NCBI RefSeq assembly: GCF_000685235.1
Contig: NZ_ARYH01000002.1
Span: forward strand, 1-64,000
DNA length: 64,000 nucleotides
Reading direction: 5' to 3'
From: Hyphomonas adhaerens MHS-3
GTDB lineage: Bacteria; Pseudomonadota; Alphaproteobacteria; Caulobacterales; Hyphomonadaceae
The number at the start of each line of letters is the position of its first letter. The first letter of the stretch is position 1. The notes under the pieces were generated by a model. It did not search any database, was not told the DNA's origin, and saw only the letters and a list, made by a program, of their open reading frames with translations. The translations under genes were made by a program, and so were the position numbers. Positions 31,045-40,472 of the stretch are shown here, one piece after another.

Positions 31045-32733
31045 ATGTCCGATACAGCCCACTCCAAGGACGAACTCGTCTTCCTGCCGCTCGGCGGTTG
31101 CGGCGAAATCGGCATGAACCTCAATGCCTACGGCTATGGCCCGCCGCATGCGCGCCGCTGGATTCTTGCGGATCTCGGCGTCACCTTCGGCAGCGACGAT
31201 GAACCGGGCATCGATCTGATTTGTGCCGACCCGGACTATCTGATCGGCGAGCACATCGATGCCGTGTTCCTGACCCACGCCCATGAAGACCATATCGGTG
31301 CCGTGGGCCTGATTTATCCGCGTCTTCAGATAAACGCCCCCATCTATGCAACGCCCTTCACGGCGGAGCTGGTCCGTTCAAAGATGGAAGAGCGCGGTGT
31401 CGATACGGCCGCACTCAAGACGATCTCAATGGGAAGCAAGGTGCAGGCCGGACCGTTCGAGGTGACCTACGTCACCCTGACACACTCCATTCCCGAGCCG
31501 AACGCCCTGGCAATCCGCACGCCCGCCGGGATTGTCCTGCACACCGGCGACTGGAAGATTGATCCGGACCCGCAAATTGGTTCGGCGACGGACGTTTCCG
31601 GACTCACTGCGCTGGGCGATGAAGGCGTGCTCGCCATGGTCTGCGATTCCACGAATGTCTTCGAGGAGGGGGAGGCCGGATCTGAAGAAACCGTCCGTCA
31701 GGGACTGGTGGAACTGATCGCGGAGCAGAAGACCGGAGCCGTTGCCGTCACGACGTTCGCCTCGAATGTGGCGCGCGTGAAATCCATCATCGATGCGGCA
31801 ATGCAAGCGGACCGGCATGTGTGTCTTGTCGGGCGCAGCATGCACAAGATCACGAATGCGGCGAAAGCCGTGGGGATCCTTCCGCCAAATCTGGAATTTG
31901 TAGACGAGAGCGAGGCAGGGCATTTCCCGCCGGAACACATTCTGTATCTTTGCACCGGCAGCCAGGGGGAGCCGCGGGCAGCGCTGTCCCGCATTGCACG
32001 CGGGGACCACAGACATGTGATCCTGCGCGAAGGCGACACGGTCATTTTTTCGTCGCGCCAGATCCCGGGCAACGAAAAAGGCATTTTCGCGCTTCAGAAC
32101 GGGCTCGCGGACAAAGGCATCCGGGTGATCACCCCCCGCATGGTGCCACAGAAGATTCACGTCTCCGGCCACCCGTGCCGTGACGAGTTGCGCCGCATGT
32201 ACCAGTGGGTCCGTCCGCGGATTTCCGTGCCTGTGCATGGCGAACGCCGGCATATCATGGAGCACGCCGCCTATGCGCGCTCGCTCCAGGTGCCGGAGGC
32301 GATTACGCCGCGAAACGGCAGCCTGGTACGCCTTGCGCCGGGGGCGGCCGAGATTCTGGACGAGGTGCCGAATGGCCGCCTGGTCCTTGATGGCAACCAA
32401 TTGGTGCCGGAAGGCGCGCAGGGGATTCAGGAACGCCGCAAGCTCTCGTGGAACGGGGTGCTTTTTGCCTCTGTATCCCTCGATGAGCAGGGAAATGTCG
32501 TGGATGGACCGGTCGTTGTGGCAAAAGGCTTTTCCGAGCCGGACGGGCGGCTTGCGGATGAAAGCCTTGAAACTCTGGAAGAGGCAGCCGACATAGCAAT
32601 AAGCGGCCTGAAACGGAAAAACCGCTTCGATGACGACGCTGTGGAGCGTGCGATCGGCCGCGCGCTTCGAAAGGCCGCAGAGACAGCCTATGGCAGGCGT
32701 CCGATGATCGAAGTCGTTGTTTTGAGGACCTGA
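31045..32733 (+). CDS. rnj: Ribonuclease J
   Basis: RNase J is a metallo-beta-lactamase/beta-CASP nuclease with endo- and 5'-3' exonuclease activity on RNA. The zinc motif THAHEDHIGAVGLIYP lies around residues 73-88. Later motifs are VLHTGDWKIDPDP, CTGSQGEPRAALSRIA and HVSGHPCRDELRRMY. The 562-residue length matches the family. Alphaproteobacteria commonly have this enzyme alongside RNase E. It sits between coaX and mce, each only five or six bases away. Confidence 0.96.
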   Translation: MSDTAHSKDELVFLPLGGCGEIGMNLNAYGYGPPHARRWILADLGVTFGSDDEPGIDLICADPDYLIGEHIDAVFLTHAHEDHIGAVGLIYPRLQINAPIYATPFTAELVRSKMEERGVDTAALKTISMGSKVQAGPFEVTYVTLTHSIPEPNALAIRTPAGIVLHTGDWKIDPDPQIGSATDVSGLTALGDEGVLAMVCDSTNVFEEGEAGSEETVRQGLVELIAEQKTGAVAVTTFASNVARVKSIIDAAMQADRHVCLVGRSMHKITNAAKAVGILPPNLEFVDESEAGHFPPEHILYLCTGSQGEPRAALSRIARGDHRHVILREGDTVIFSSRQIPGNEKGIFALQNGLADKGIRVITPRMVPQKIHVSGHPCRDELRRMYQWVRPRISVPVHGERRHIMEHAAYARSLQVPEAITPRNGSLVRLAPGAAEILDEVPNGRLVLDGNQLVPEGAQGIQERRKLSWNGVLFASVSLDEQGNVVDGPVVVAKGFSEPDGRLADESLETLEEAADIAISGLKRKNRFDDDAVERAIGRALRKAAETAYGRRPMIEVVVLRT

Positions 32734-32738
32734 GTATC

Positions 32739-33167
32739 ATGAGTGAATTCAAGATCGGACCATTGAACCATGTCGGCGTGGCCGTGCCGGATCTGGAAGA
32801 AGCCTGCGAAACTTACCGCACGCTTTATGGCGCGACGGACATCACCACCCCTTTCGACATGCCCGAGCAGGGCGTCAAAGTCTGTTTCGTGAACCTGCCG
32901 AACAGCCAGATCGAACTGATCGAACCGCTGAACGAAGAATCCCCGATCCATAATTTCATCCAGAAGAACCCCAAGGGCGGGCAGCACCATGTCTGCTTCG
33001 AAGTTGACGATATCAACGAGGCCGTCGACGAGATGGGCAAGCGCGGCGCAACCGTTCTTGGCAAGCCCCGCATCGGTGCTCACGGCACGATGATCGTCTT
33101 CGTTCACCCGAAAAATTCAAACGGCGTTCTGATCGAACTGATGGAAAGCCCGGAAGGCGCACACTAA
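32739..33167 (+). CDS. mce: Methylmalonyl-CoA epimerase
   Basis: The epimerase interconverts (R)- and (S)-methylmalonyl-CoA in propionyl-CoA metabolism. The 142-residue vicinal-oxygen-chelate protein has paired beta-alpha-beta modules. Metal-ligand candidates are the histidine in PLNHVGVAVPDL, the histidine in GGQHHVCFEVDD and the glutamate in GVLIELME. The mutase genes are not in the window. The stop shares a base with the next ATG (TAATG). Confidence 0.94.
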   Translation: MSEFKIGPLNHVGVAVPDLEEACETYRTLYGATDITTPFDMPEQGVKVCFVNLPNSQIELIEPLNEESPIHNFIQKNPKGGQHHVCFEVDDINEAVDEMGKRGATVLGKPRIGAHGTMIVFVHPKNSNGVLIELMESPEGAH

Positions 33168-33400
33168 TGCAGTTCATGAGCGGGCTGGTCGTTTTCACGA
33201 TCGCCTGGTGGGTCGCCTTTTTCGCATTTCTTCCCATTGGCGTCCGGAGCCAGTGGGAAGATGGCTCGACTGTTGAGGGCACGGAAGAAGCGGCTCCCAA
33301 GGAACATATGGTTGGGAAGAAGGCGCTCTGGTCCACCGGTGTGGCCTGTGTGATCACAGCCATCGCAGCCGTGGTCGTGCCACAGCTGCTTGCGCAATAG
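33167..33400 (+). CDS. DUF1467 family membrane protein
   Basis: This 77-residue protein has two hydrophobic segments, residues about 5-23 and 54-73. They flank a polar loop that begins PIGVRSQWEDG and contains acidic residues (VEGTEEAAPKEH). The pattern and the position between mce and proS match the alphaproteobacterial DUF1467 family, whose function is unknown. The ATG overlaps the mce stop by one base, so the two are translationally coupled. Confidence 0.88.
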   Translation: MQFMSGLVVFTIAWWVAFFAFLPIGVRSQWEDGSTVEGTEEAAPKEHMVGKKALWSTGVACVITAIAAVVVPQLLAQ

Positions 33401-33452
33401 GCGCCGCTGCGGCTAGGTGAGCCGCGTTTTACAACAAGTCCCCGGGGATTCG

Positions 33453-34772
33453 ATGCGGCTTTCCAGATACTTCCTGCCCGTTTCCAAGGAAGCGCCGGCA
33501 GATGCGGCCATTGTCTCGCACAAGCTGATGCTGCGCACCGGCATGGTGCGCCAGAACGGGGCGGGCATCTATACATGGCTGCCGCTGGGTCTGCGCGTCC
33601 TGAAGAAGATCGAACAGATCGTGCGGGACGAGATGAACCGCGCCGGGGCCGTCGAACTCCTGATGCCGACGCTGCAGCAGGCCGACCTCTGGCGGGAGTC
33701 CGGCCGCTATGACGATTATGGCAAGGAAATGCTGCGCATTCAGGACCGGCATGACCGTGACATGCTTTACGGCCCGACGAATGAGGAGCTGATTACGGAC
33801 GTCTTCCGCTCCTATGTGAAGAGTTACAAACAGCTGCCGCTGAACCTGTATCACCAGCAGTGGAAGTTCCGCGATGAAGTGCGTCCGCGTTTCGGCGTGA
33901 TGCGGGGCCGCGAATTCCTGATGAAGGACGCCTATTCCTTCGATCTGACGGAAGACGATGCCCGCGTCTCCTATCGCAAGATGTTCTGTGCTTACCTGAA
34001 CGCCTTCAGCCGCATGGGCCTGACTGCTGTTCCGATGCGGGCCGACACCGGCCCGATCGGCGGGGATCTCAGCCACGAATTCATCATCCTGGCCGATACG
34101 GGCGAGAGCGCCGTTTTCTGCGACAAGGCTCTGCTGGATATGGATCCGCCGGGCCTTGGTCTGGATTTCGATGCGGACCTGACTGCGGAAGTCGAAAAGC
34201 GCACGCAATACTATGCGGCGACGGATGAGATGCACGACGAAGCGGCCTTCGCAGCGATCCCGGAAGACCGTCAGGTCTCCGCGCGCGGGATCGAAGTCGG
34301 TCACATCTTCAATTTCGGAACCAAGTATTCCAAGCCGATGAACGCGGTGGTTCAGGGACCGGATGGCCAGATGGTGCCGGTCCAGATGGGCAGCTACGGC
34401 ATCGGCGTCTCACGCCTCGTCGGCGGCATCATCGAAGCCAGCCATGACGACAACGGCATCGTCTGGCCGGAGGGGGTGGCGCCGTTCCATGTCGGTCTGA
34501 TCAACATGCGCGTGGGCGACGAAGGTTGCGACGAGGCGTGTGGCGATCTTTACGACCAGCTCGAAGCCGCTGGCATCGAAACGCTGTATGACGAAACCGA
34601 CGATCGTGCGGGCGCCAAATTCGCCCGGATGGATCTTATCGGCCTGCCGTGGCAGCTGGTGATTGGCCCGAAAGGTCTTGAAAAGGGCATAGTTGAAGTC
34701 AAGAATCGCAAGACCGGCGAGAAGGTGGAACTGCCCTTCGCCGATGTCGTTGCAAAGGTTACGCCCGCATGA
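33453..34772 (+). CDS. proS: Prolyl-tRNA synthetase, alphaproteobacterial short type
   Basis: ProS charges tRNA-Pro. The protein is 439 residues from [16 protein letters not shown], the usual alphaproteobacterial N-terminus. It lacks the editing insertion of the roughly 570-residue bacterial form. Class II motifs include MRTGMVRQ-like [40 protein letters not shown] and [18 protein letters not shown] chose the ATG at 33453, with GGGGA five bases upstream; a GTG 36 bases earlier is possible but adds unconserved residues. The lolC start overlaps its stop (ATGA). Confidence 0.96.
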   Translation: MRLSRYFLPVSKEAPADAAIVSHKLMLRTGMVRQNGAGIYTWLPLGLRVLKKIEQIVRDEMNRAGAVELLMPTLQQADLWRESGRYDDYGKEMLRIQDRHDRDMLYGPTNEELITDVFRSYVKSYKQLPLNLYHQQWKFRDEVRPRFGVMRGREFLMKDAYSFDLTEDDARVSYRKMFCAYLNAFSRMGLTAVPMRADTGPIGGDLSHEFIILADTGESAVFCDKALLDMDPPGLGLDFDADLTAEVEKRTQYYAATDEMHDEAAFAAIPEDRQVSARGIEVGHIFNFGTKYSKPMNAVVQGPDGQMVPVQMGSYGIGVSRLVGGIIEASHDDNGIVWPEGVAPFHVGLINMRVGDEGCDEACGDLYDQLEAAGIETLYDETDDRAGAKFARMDLIGLPWQLVIGPKGLEKGIVEVKNRKTGEKVELPFADVVAKVTPA

Positions 34773-36055
34773 GTCAGGCCGCTGCGCCATTCGGACGTCT
34801 CGAACGGACCCTGGCCTGGCGGTACCTGCGCGCCAAGCGCGAGCATGGCGGCGCGAGCCTGATCTCGATCATCTCCTTCGTCGGCATTTTCTTTGCCGTC
34901 GCGGCGCTGATCATCACCATGTCGATCATGAGCGGCTTTCGCGCGACGTTGCTGGACGCGCTGCTGGGCGGCCAGCCGCATGTTTATGCCGTGGTCAATC
35001 AGTACACAGAGGCCGAAGCCGAATCGATTGCGGACAAGATTCGCGAGATCCCGGGCGTCACGAGCGCGTCGCCCTATATTGAGGAATACGTGCTCGTCAC
35101 CGCCAATGGCCGCAAGACCGGCGCGGTTGTCCGCGCGATGCGGAATGAAGACCTGTCGACCCTGCCGTTCCTGCAGGATCACGGGCAGGCGGCCATTGAT
35201 GCCGGGTTCGGTGTGGGCCGGAACGGTGGCAACACGATCATGATGGGGGCTTTCCTGGCGGCCGGCCGGGAAGGGCTGGGCGTCATTCCGGGCGACAAGA
35301 TCGAGATCATTACCACCGGCACGAATGCCAGTGTCATGGGCGCCACCCCGCGGTCAAAGGCCTACACGGTCGGTGAAATCTTCTCGACGGGAAGTGTCGA
35401 GCTCGACATGGCCTACATCTTCATGCCGATGGACCAGGCGCAGATCCTGTTCCAGTCCAAGGATCACTACCAGATGCTGGATATCCGGCTGAAGGATCCC
35501 GACAAGACGCAGGAAGCCATGCAGGCCATCGCGCAGGCCACCGGGAATGCCGTGCGGATGTATGACTGGAAGAGCCAGCGCGCGGCCTACCTCAACGCCC
35601 TCAAAGTGGAGCGGACCATGGTGCGCCTGCTGGTTATGGTGATCATGGGGATTGCCACGCTGAACATCATCGTCGGCGTCGTGATGCTGGTGAAGAACAA
35701 GACCCGGGACATCGCGATCCTGCGCACGATCGGCCTTGGCCGGGGGGGTGTGCTGCGCGTGTTCCTGATGGTCGGGACCGTGCTCGGCTCGCTGGGCGCG
35801 ATGCTGGGCATGACGGTCGGCGTCCTGTTCATCCTGAACATCGGCGCCATCGAAGCCCTCATCAACCTGTTCATGGATGGCGGCAAAGTCTTTGACGCGG
35901 AAACCTATGGGCTCGCCCATCTGCCAGCCATTCTCGACTGGGGCGATGTCTTCAGCACGGGCCTCTATGCGCTGGCCATGTCAGCCGGCGTCTCGCTTAT
36001 CCCGGCCTGGTGGGCGTCCCGTCAGGATCCGGTTAGTGCGCTGAGGTTCGAGTGA
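34769..36055 (+). CDS. lolC: Lipoprotein-releasing ABC transporter permease (LolC/LolE type)
   Basis: This inner-membrane subunit extracts mature lipoproteins and hands them to LolA. The 428-residue protein has the MacB/LolC layout. One membrane helix ([20 protein letters not shown]) follows the basic N-terminal [19 protein letters not shown] large periplasmic domain comes next, then three helices in the C-terminal third with [20 protein letters not shown] as the coupling segment. Only one permease gene accompanies lolD, which suggests a homodimer, as in other alphaproteobacteria. It overlaps proS by four bases and lolD by one. Confidence 0.93.
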   Translation: MSQAAAPFGRLERTLAWRYLRAKREHGGASLISIISFVGIFFAVAALIITMSIMSGFRATLLDALLGGQPHVYAVVNQYTEAEAESIADKIREIPGVTSASPYIEEYVLVTANGRKTGAVVRAMRNEDLSTLPFLQDHGQAAIDAGFGVGRNGGNTIMMGAFLAAGREGLGVIPGDKIEIITTGTNASVMGATPRSKAYTVGEIFSTGSVELDMAYIFMPMDQAQILFQSKDHYQMLDIRLKDPDKTQEAMQAIAQATGNAVRMYDWKSQRAAYLNALKVERTMVRLLVMVIMGIATLNIIVGVVMLVKNKTRDIAILRTIGLGRGGVLRVFLMVGTVLGSLGAMLGMTVGVLFILNIGAIEALINLFMDGGKVFDAETYGLAHLPAILDWGDVFSTGLYALAMSAGVSLIPAWWASRQDPVSALRFE

Positions 36056-36744
36056 TGACGGTCCCGGTGCTTGAACTTCTCGGCATCAAGCGCGTCTACA
36101 AGACGGCAGCGGGGGAGCTGAACGTCCTGTCCGACGCGGATCTGAAGCTGCAGGCGGGCGAACTGGTTGGCCTGATCGGTCCGTCCGGATCCGGCAAGTC
36201 GACCCTGCTGCATACGGCTGGCCTGCTGGAGCGGCCGGAGGCGGGCGCCGTCCTGCTGGATGGCATCGACTGCCTGAAGCTGGACGACAAGGCGCGCACA
36301 GCGATGCGCCGGTCGAAGATTGGCTTTGTCTATCAGTTCCATCACCTGCTGCCGGAGTTCAACGCGGCGGACAATGTGGCCATGCCGCTGATGATCGCGG
36401 GCGTCAGCCGCAAGGCGGCGCGCGAAACGGCCCTCGAACTGCTCGCCGAAATGGGGCTCGATCACCGGGCGGATCACCAGCCGGGCCAGATGTCCGGCGG
36501 GGAGCAGCAGCGCGTTGCAATTGCCCGCGCGCTGGCCAACACGCCGCGCCTTGTGATCGCGGACGAGCCGACCGGCAACCTCGATCCGGCGACAACGGCG
36601 CGGGTCTTCGCCACCTTCATCAAGATGGCGCGCGAAGAGGGGGCATCGGTCTTGGTGGCCACCCACAATCACGCCCTGACGACCCATATGGACCGCGTTC
36701 TCACGCTGGAAGACGGCAAACTGGTTCCCTACGAACCGGAATAA
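36055..36744 (+). CDS. lolD: Lipoprotein-releasing ABC transporter ATPase
   Basis: LolD powers lipoprotein release. The 229-residue ATPase has Walker A GPSGSGKST, the Q-loop FVYQFHHLLPEF, the ABC signature MSGGEQQR, and Walker B LVIADEPTGNLD. A switch histidine lies in VATHNHAL. The LolD-specific FQFHHLLPEF-like region is present. I chose the ATG that shares a base with the lolC stop (TGATG); a GTG three bases earlier is equally usable. It is the last gene of the uninterrupted nuo-to-lol run; 78 bases separate it from dnaE. Confidence 0.96.
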   Translation: MTVPVLELLGIKRVYKTAAGELNVLSDADLKLQAGELVGLIGPSGSGKSTLLHTAGLLERPEAGAVLLDGIDCLKLDDKARTAMRRSKIGFVYQFHHLLPEFNAADNVAMPLMIAGVSRKAARETALELLAEMGLDHRADHQPGQMSGGEQQRVAIARALANTPRLVIADEPTGNLDPATTARVFATFIKMAREEGASVLVATHNHALTTHMDRVLTLEDGKLVPYEPE

Positions 36745-36822
36745 GCTGTGAAAACCGGGTATTGCTGTCTGGTCTGGCAGGGCCTGCCCATGCAGTTTAT
36801 CCTCCCCTGAGGAGAGATTGCC

Positions 36823-39800
36823 TTGACCGAGTCGCCTTTCATCCATCTTGCCGTCCGGTCCAGCTATTCGCTGCTGGAAAGCATGATTTCGCCCAAGGAC
36901 GTGCAGGCCTGGTGCGAAGAGCATCTCGGGCCGGCGGTGGCGATTACTGACCGGAACAATTTGTTCGGTGCGCTTGAAATCTCGCTCACGCTTTCGGGCG
37001 CCGGAATCCAGCCGATCATGGCCTGCTGTTTCGATGTGGTGGAAGACGTCCCGCGGGCCGAACCATCACGCCTGTCGATCTACGCCCAGAACGAGACCGG
37101 CTATCGCCGCCTGATGTACCTGTCTTCGCGCGCCTATCTGGACGCGGCCGATGGTGTGCCGAAACTGTCCCGGTCGCTCGTCATGGAACAGACCGATGGA
37201 TTGATCGTGCTGACCGGGGGCGCCGAAGGGGAAGCGGCGAAACACCTTCTCAAGGGCCGCGTCGCGGATGCGCGGACGGAACTGTCCACATTGGCCAATG
37301 CCTATCCGGGGCGGTGCTATGTCGAGATCACCCGCCATGGCACGCCGGAAGAGCGGGCGGTCGAAGAAGGCCTGATCGATCTCGCCTACGAATTGGACCT
37401 GCCGCTGGTCGCGACGCATGACGCCCGCTTCATGAAAGAGAGTGATGCGCAGGCGCATGACGCCATGATGTGTATTTCCAACGGAGAATATCTCGGCCAG
37501 CCGGACCGCAAACAGGTCAGCGCCCAGCAATACCTGAAAACCCCATCGGAAATGCGGCTGCTGTTCGCAGACCTGCCGGAAGCCATCGAAAATACGGTCG
37601 AGATTGCGCGGCGCTGTTCCGTCAAAGCCGAGAAACACGCGCCGATCCTGCCGAACTTCTCGAATGAAGGGCGGTCGGAGTCCGAGGAATTGCGCAAACA
37701 GGCCCTGGAAGGCCTCGAACTGCGCCTCAAGGAAGCAGACCAGCTTTATGCTGACCGCGAGACGTATTTCGAGCGGCTGGACTACGAGCTGGGCATCATC
37801 GAACGGATGGGGTTTCCCGGTTACTTCCTGATCGTTTCGGACTTTATCAAATGGGCCAAGGAACACGGCATTCCGGTCGGTCCGGGCCGGGGCTCGGGCG
37901 CCGGGTCGGTTGTTGCCTGGGTGCTGCTGATCACAGACCTTGATCCGCTGCGGTTCGATCTTCTGTTCGAGCGCTTCCTGAACCCCGAACGTGTCTCGAT
38001 GCCTGACTTCGATGTCGACTTCTGTCAGGAGCGGCGCGGCGAAGTGATCCGTTATGTCCGCGACAAGTATGGCGCGGACTCTGTGGCCATGATCATCACC
38101 TTCGGTACGCTTCAGGCGAAGGCTGTTGTGCGCGATGTCGGCCGGGTGATGCAGATGCCGTATGGCCAGGTCGACCGGCTGGCCAAACTGATCCCGTTCA
38201 ATCCGGCCAATCCGCCGAAGCTTCAGGACGCGATCGACGACGAGCCGAAATTCTATGAGGAGATGGACGCCGACGAGCGCGTCGGCGAACTCCTCAAGAT
38301 CGCGCTCAAACTCGAAGGCAAGTACAGGAACGCCGGCACACACGCTGCCGGTGTCGTGATCGGCGACCGGCCGCTGGTCGAGCTGGTGCCACTGTACAAC
38401 GATCCGCGGGCTGATCTTCCGGCGACCCAGTTCAACATGAAATATGCCGAGACGGCCGGACTGGTGAAGTTCGACTTCCTTGGCCTGAAAACCCTGACCG
38501 TGATCGACCGGGCGCTGAAATTCATCCGCCGCGACGGGCAGGATGTCGGACCGGAATGGAAGAGCCTGGACGATCAGTCCACCTACGACATGATGGGCAG
38601 CGGTGACACGCTGGGGGTCTTCCAGCTGGAAGGCGCGGGCATGCGGGACACGCTGAAAAAGGTGCGCCCGCACAGCCTGGAAGACGTGATCGCCATCATC
38701 TCGCTCTATCGTCCGGGCCCGATGGAGAACATCCCTGTCTATATTGAAGGCAAGGAGAACCCCGAAGGCGTTCAGTATGCCCACCCGGACCTGAAACCCG
38801 TGCTGGAAGCCACCTACGGCGTGCCGGTTTATCAGGAACAGGTCATGCGGATGGCGCAGGAAATCGCCGGCTATTCGCTCGGCGACGCTGACCTGCTGCG
38901 CCGTGCCATGGGTAAGAAAAAAGTCGAGGAGATGGTCGCCCAGCGCCAGCGCTTCGTGGAAGGCGCCGCGGCGAACAAGGATATGGCCGCGCCGCTTGCG
39001 AACGAAATCTTCGATACGATGGAGAAGTTCGCGGGCTACGGCTTCAACAAGTCTCACGCCGCTGCTTATGCGCTGATCGGGTACCACACCGGCTATCTGA
39101 AGCGGCATTTCCCGGTTGAGTTCCTGGCCGCTTCGATGAGCCTCGATCTCGGCAACACCGACAAGCTCGCCGCCTTCTTCCAGGAAGCCAAGCGGCTGAA
39201 GATTCCGGTGATTGCGCCGGACGTGAATTCCTCGACTGCCGATTTCGATGTGCGCGACGGGTCCATTGTCTACGCCCTCGGCGCGCTGAAGGGCGTCGGC
39301 CTCGAAGCGATGAAGCATGTCGTGGCCATCCGTGAGAAGGACGGCCCGTTCAAGGACATCTACGATTTTGCCGAACGGGTTGATCCCAAGCATGTGAACA
39401 AGAAGGCGTTCGAATCCCTCTCCAAGGCGGGGGCGTTCGATTGTTTCGACAAAAACCGGGCCCGCGTGCTGGCGGGTGCGCCGATGCTGGCCCAGATGGC
39501 GGCCAGCGCGGCGGAAGACCGGATGGGCGGGCAGGGCGGCCTGTTCGGCGATGCCGAGCCGGCCCTGCGGCCCGTGCTGCCTTCGGCCAAGGCGTGGAAC
39601 GGCCAGCAGAAACTGGACGAGGAGTTCCGCTCCATCGGGTTCTATTTCTCCGGCCACCCGCTGGACGATGTGCTCTCCGGTCTCGACCGGGAGCGGGTGA
39701 CGCTGGCGATGGAAATCGAGGAGCGGGCAGCGGACGGAAAACCTATCGAAATGATTGGTATCGTGCGCCTGCGGTCCGACAAGCCCGCCCGGAACGGCGG

Positions 39801-40245
39801 CAAGTTTGCCTTCCTCACCCTGTCTGACCCGACGGGGGAGGTGGAGATGATGGTCTTCCCGGAAACCCTGTCTCAGAATTACGAGTTGCTGCAGGTAGGC
39901 AATGCCGTGGCGGTGACGGTCGGGGTGAAGCGAAACGGGGAAGAGATCCGGCTCAATGCCGAACGGGTCCTGCCGCTGGAATCGGCGCGCCTCAGCCGGG
40001 GCATGGGGGCGCTGAAAATACGCCTCGCCGTGGGGGCGAATCCGGCGGAGATCGCCGGTGTGGTCCACCACCTCGCCAAACTGCCCGACGCCGAGCGCGG
40101 AGATATCCTGGTCGAAGTGCCGCTGGACGATGGCCGCATGGTCATCCTGAAACTGCCGGCGACCTATACGATCAACCTGAAAGCCCAGCGGGCGCTCAAG
40201 GATGTGCCGGGCGTCGAGCGGGTGGAGCCTCTGAAAGCCGCCTGA
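36823..40245 (+). CDS. dnaE: DNA polymerase III alpha subunit
   Basis: DnaE is the replicative DNA polymerase catalytic subunit. The 1140-residue protein starts with the PHP domain (FIHLAVRSSYSLLESMI). The C-family polymerase core follows, with catalytic acidic residues at Asp395, Asp397 and Asp399 (PDFDVDFCQERR). The loop VGPGRGSGAGSVVAW precedes them. Helix-hairpin-helix (ALGALKGVGLEAM) and OB-fold regions (EMIGIVRLRSDKPARNGGKF) occupy the C-terminal third. The start is TTG with GAGGAGAG six to seven bases upstream. Its place before rpsB recurs in other alphaproteobacteria. Confidence 0.97.
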   Translation: MTESPFIHLAVRSSYSLLESMISPKDVQAWCEEHLGPAVAITDRNNLFGALEISLTLSGAGIQPIMACCFDVVEDVPRAEPSRLSIYAQNETGYRRLMYLSSRAYLDAADGVPKLSRSLVMEQTDGLIVLTGGAEGEAAKHLLKGRVADARTELSTLANAYPGRCYVEITRHGTPEERAVEEGLIDLAYELDLPLVATHDARFMKESDAQAHDAMMCISNGEYLGQPDRKQVSAQQYLKTPSEMRLLFADLPEAIENTVEIARRCSVKAEKHAPILPNFSNEGRSESEELRKQALEGLELRLKEADQLYADRETYFERLDYELGIIERMGFPGYFLIVSDFIKWAKEHGIPVGPGRGSGAGSVVAWVLLITDLDPLRFDLLFERFLNPERVSMPDFDVDFCQERRGEVIRYVRDKYGADSVAMIITFGTLQAKAVVRDVGRVMQMPYGQVDRLAKLIPFNPANPPKLQDAIDDEPKFYEEMDADERVGELLKIALKLEGKYRNAGTHAAGVVIGDRPLVELVPLYNDPRADLPATQFNMKYAETAGLVKFDFLGLKTLTVIDRALKFIRRDGQDVGPEWKSLDDQSTYDMMGSGDTLGVFQLEGAGMRDTLKKVRPHSLEDVIAIISLYRPGPMENIPVYIEGKENPEGVQYAHPDLKPVLEATYGVPVYQEQVMRMAQEIAGYSLGDADLLRRAMGKKKVEEMVAQRQRFVEGAAANKDMAAPLANEIFDTMEKFAGYGFNKSHAAAYALIGYHTGYLKRHFPVEFLAASMSLDLGNTDKLAAFFQEAKRLKIPVIAPDVNSSTADFDVRDGSIVYALGALKGVGLEAMKHVVAIREKDGPFKDIYDFAERVDPKHVNKKAFESLSKAGAFDCFDKNRARVLAGAPMLAQMAASAAEDRMGGQGGLFGDAEPALRPVLPSAKAWNGQQKLDEEFRSIGFYFSGHPLDDVLSGLDRERVTLAMEIEERAADGKPIEMIGIVRLRSDKPARNGGKFAFLTLSDPTGEVEMMVFPETLSQNYELLQVGNAVAVTVGVKRNGEEIRLNAERVLPLESARLSRGMGALKIRLAVGANPAEIAGVVHHLAKLPDAERGDILVEVPLDDGRMVILKLPATYTINLKAQRALKDVPGVERVEPLKAA

Positions 40246-40347
40246 AGCGCGTCTGTGATCATGCCCGGCTCAACCCTGATCATGGCCTGGTCCGGTATGG
40301 TCATCATATGGTCATCGGAAGTCCTGCCAAAACAGGCGTCAGACCGC

Positions 40348-40375
40348 TTGCCCGACAGGGGAAATTCTGTATAAG
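40348..40375 (+). promoter_or_regulatory. Candidate sigma-70 promoter of rpsB operon
   Basis: TTGCCC (40348-40353), preceded by C, and TATAAG (40370-40375) are separated by 16 bases, close to the alphaproteobacterial housekeeping pattern. Transcription would start near 40382, giving a leader of about 90 bases that begins just before the structured element. A 9-bp direct repeat ATGGTCATC lies upstream at 40297-40305 and 40308-40316. Confidence 0.55.
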
Positions 40376-40395
40376 CCGCCTCATCTTAAACCAGT

Positions 40396-40465
40396 TCACG
40401 GGTGCATCCGGTGCTGCGGGCCATAAGGGTCCAAAGTTCCACCCGTGACGGCCAACCGGATGGAG
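40396..40465 (+). promoter_or_regulatory. Predicted pseudoknot leader over the rpsB ribosome-binding site
   Basis: Stem 1 pairs TCACGGGTG (40396-40404) with CACCCGTGA (40440-40448), nine perfect base pairs. Stem 2 pairs CATCCGGT (40405-40412), which lies inside the stem 1 loop, with ACCGGATG (40455-40462), eight perfect base pairs, so the two form an H-type pseudoknot. A small hairpin GGGCC/GGTCC (40418-40422 with 40428-40432) sits in the loop. Stem 2 ends on the first base of the Shine-Dalgarno GGAG (40462-40465), seven bases before the rpsB ATG. This is what a repressible leader bound by protein S2 could look like; the pairing is seen, the function is inferred. Confidence 0.7.
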
Positions 40466-40472
40466 ACAATCG

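Noticed and set aside
37066-40071. A 1001-codon open frame on the minus strand
   Set aside because: It lies fully antisense to dnaE, whose motifs are intact. Its length comes from the GC-rich codon pattern of dnaE; no family motif is visible.
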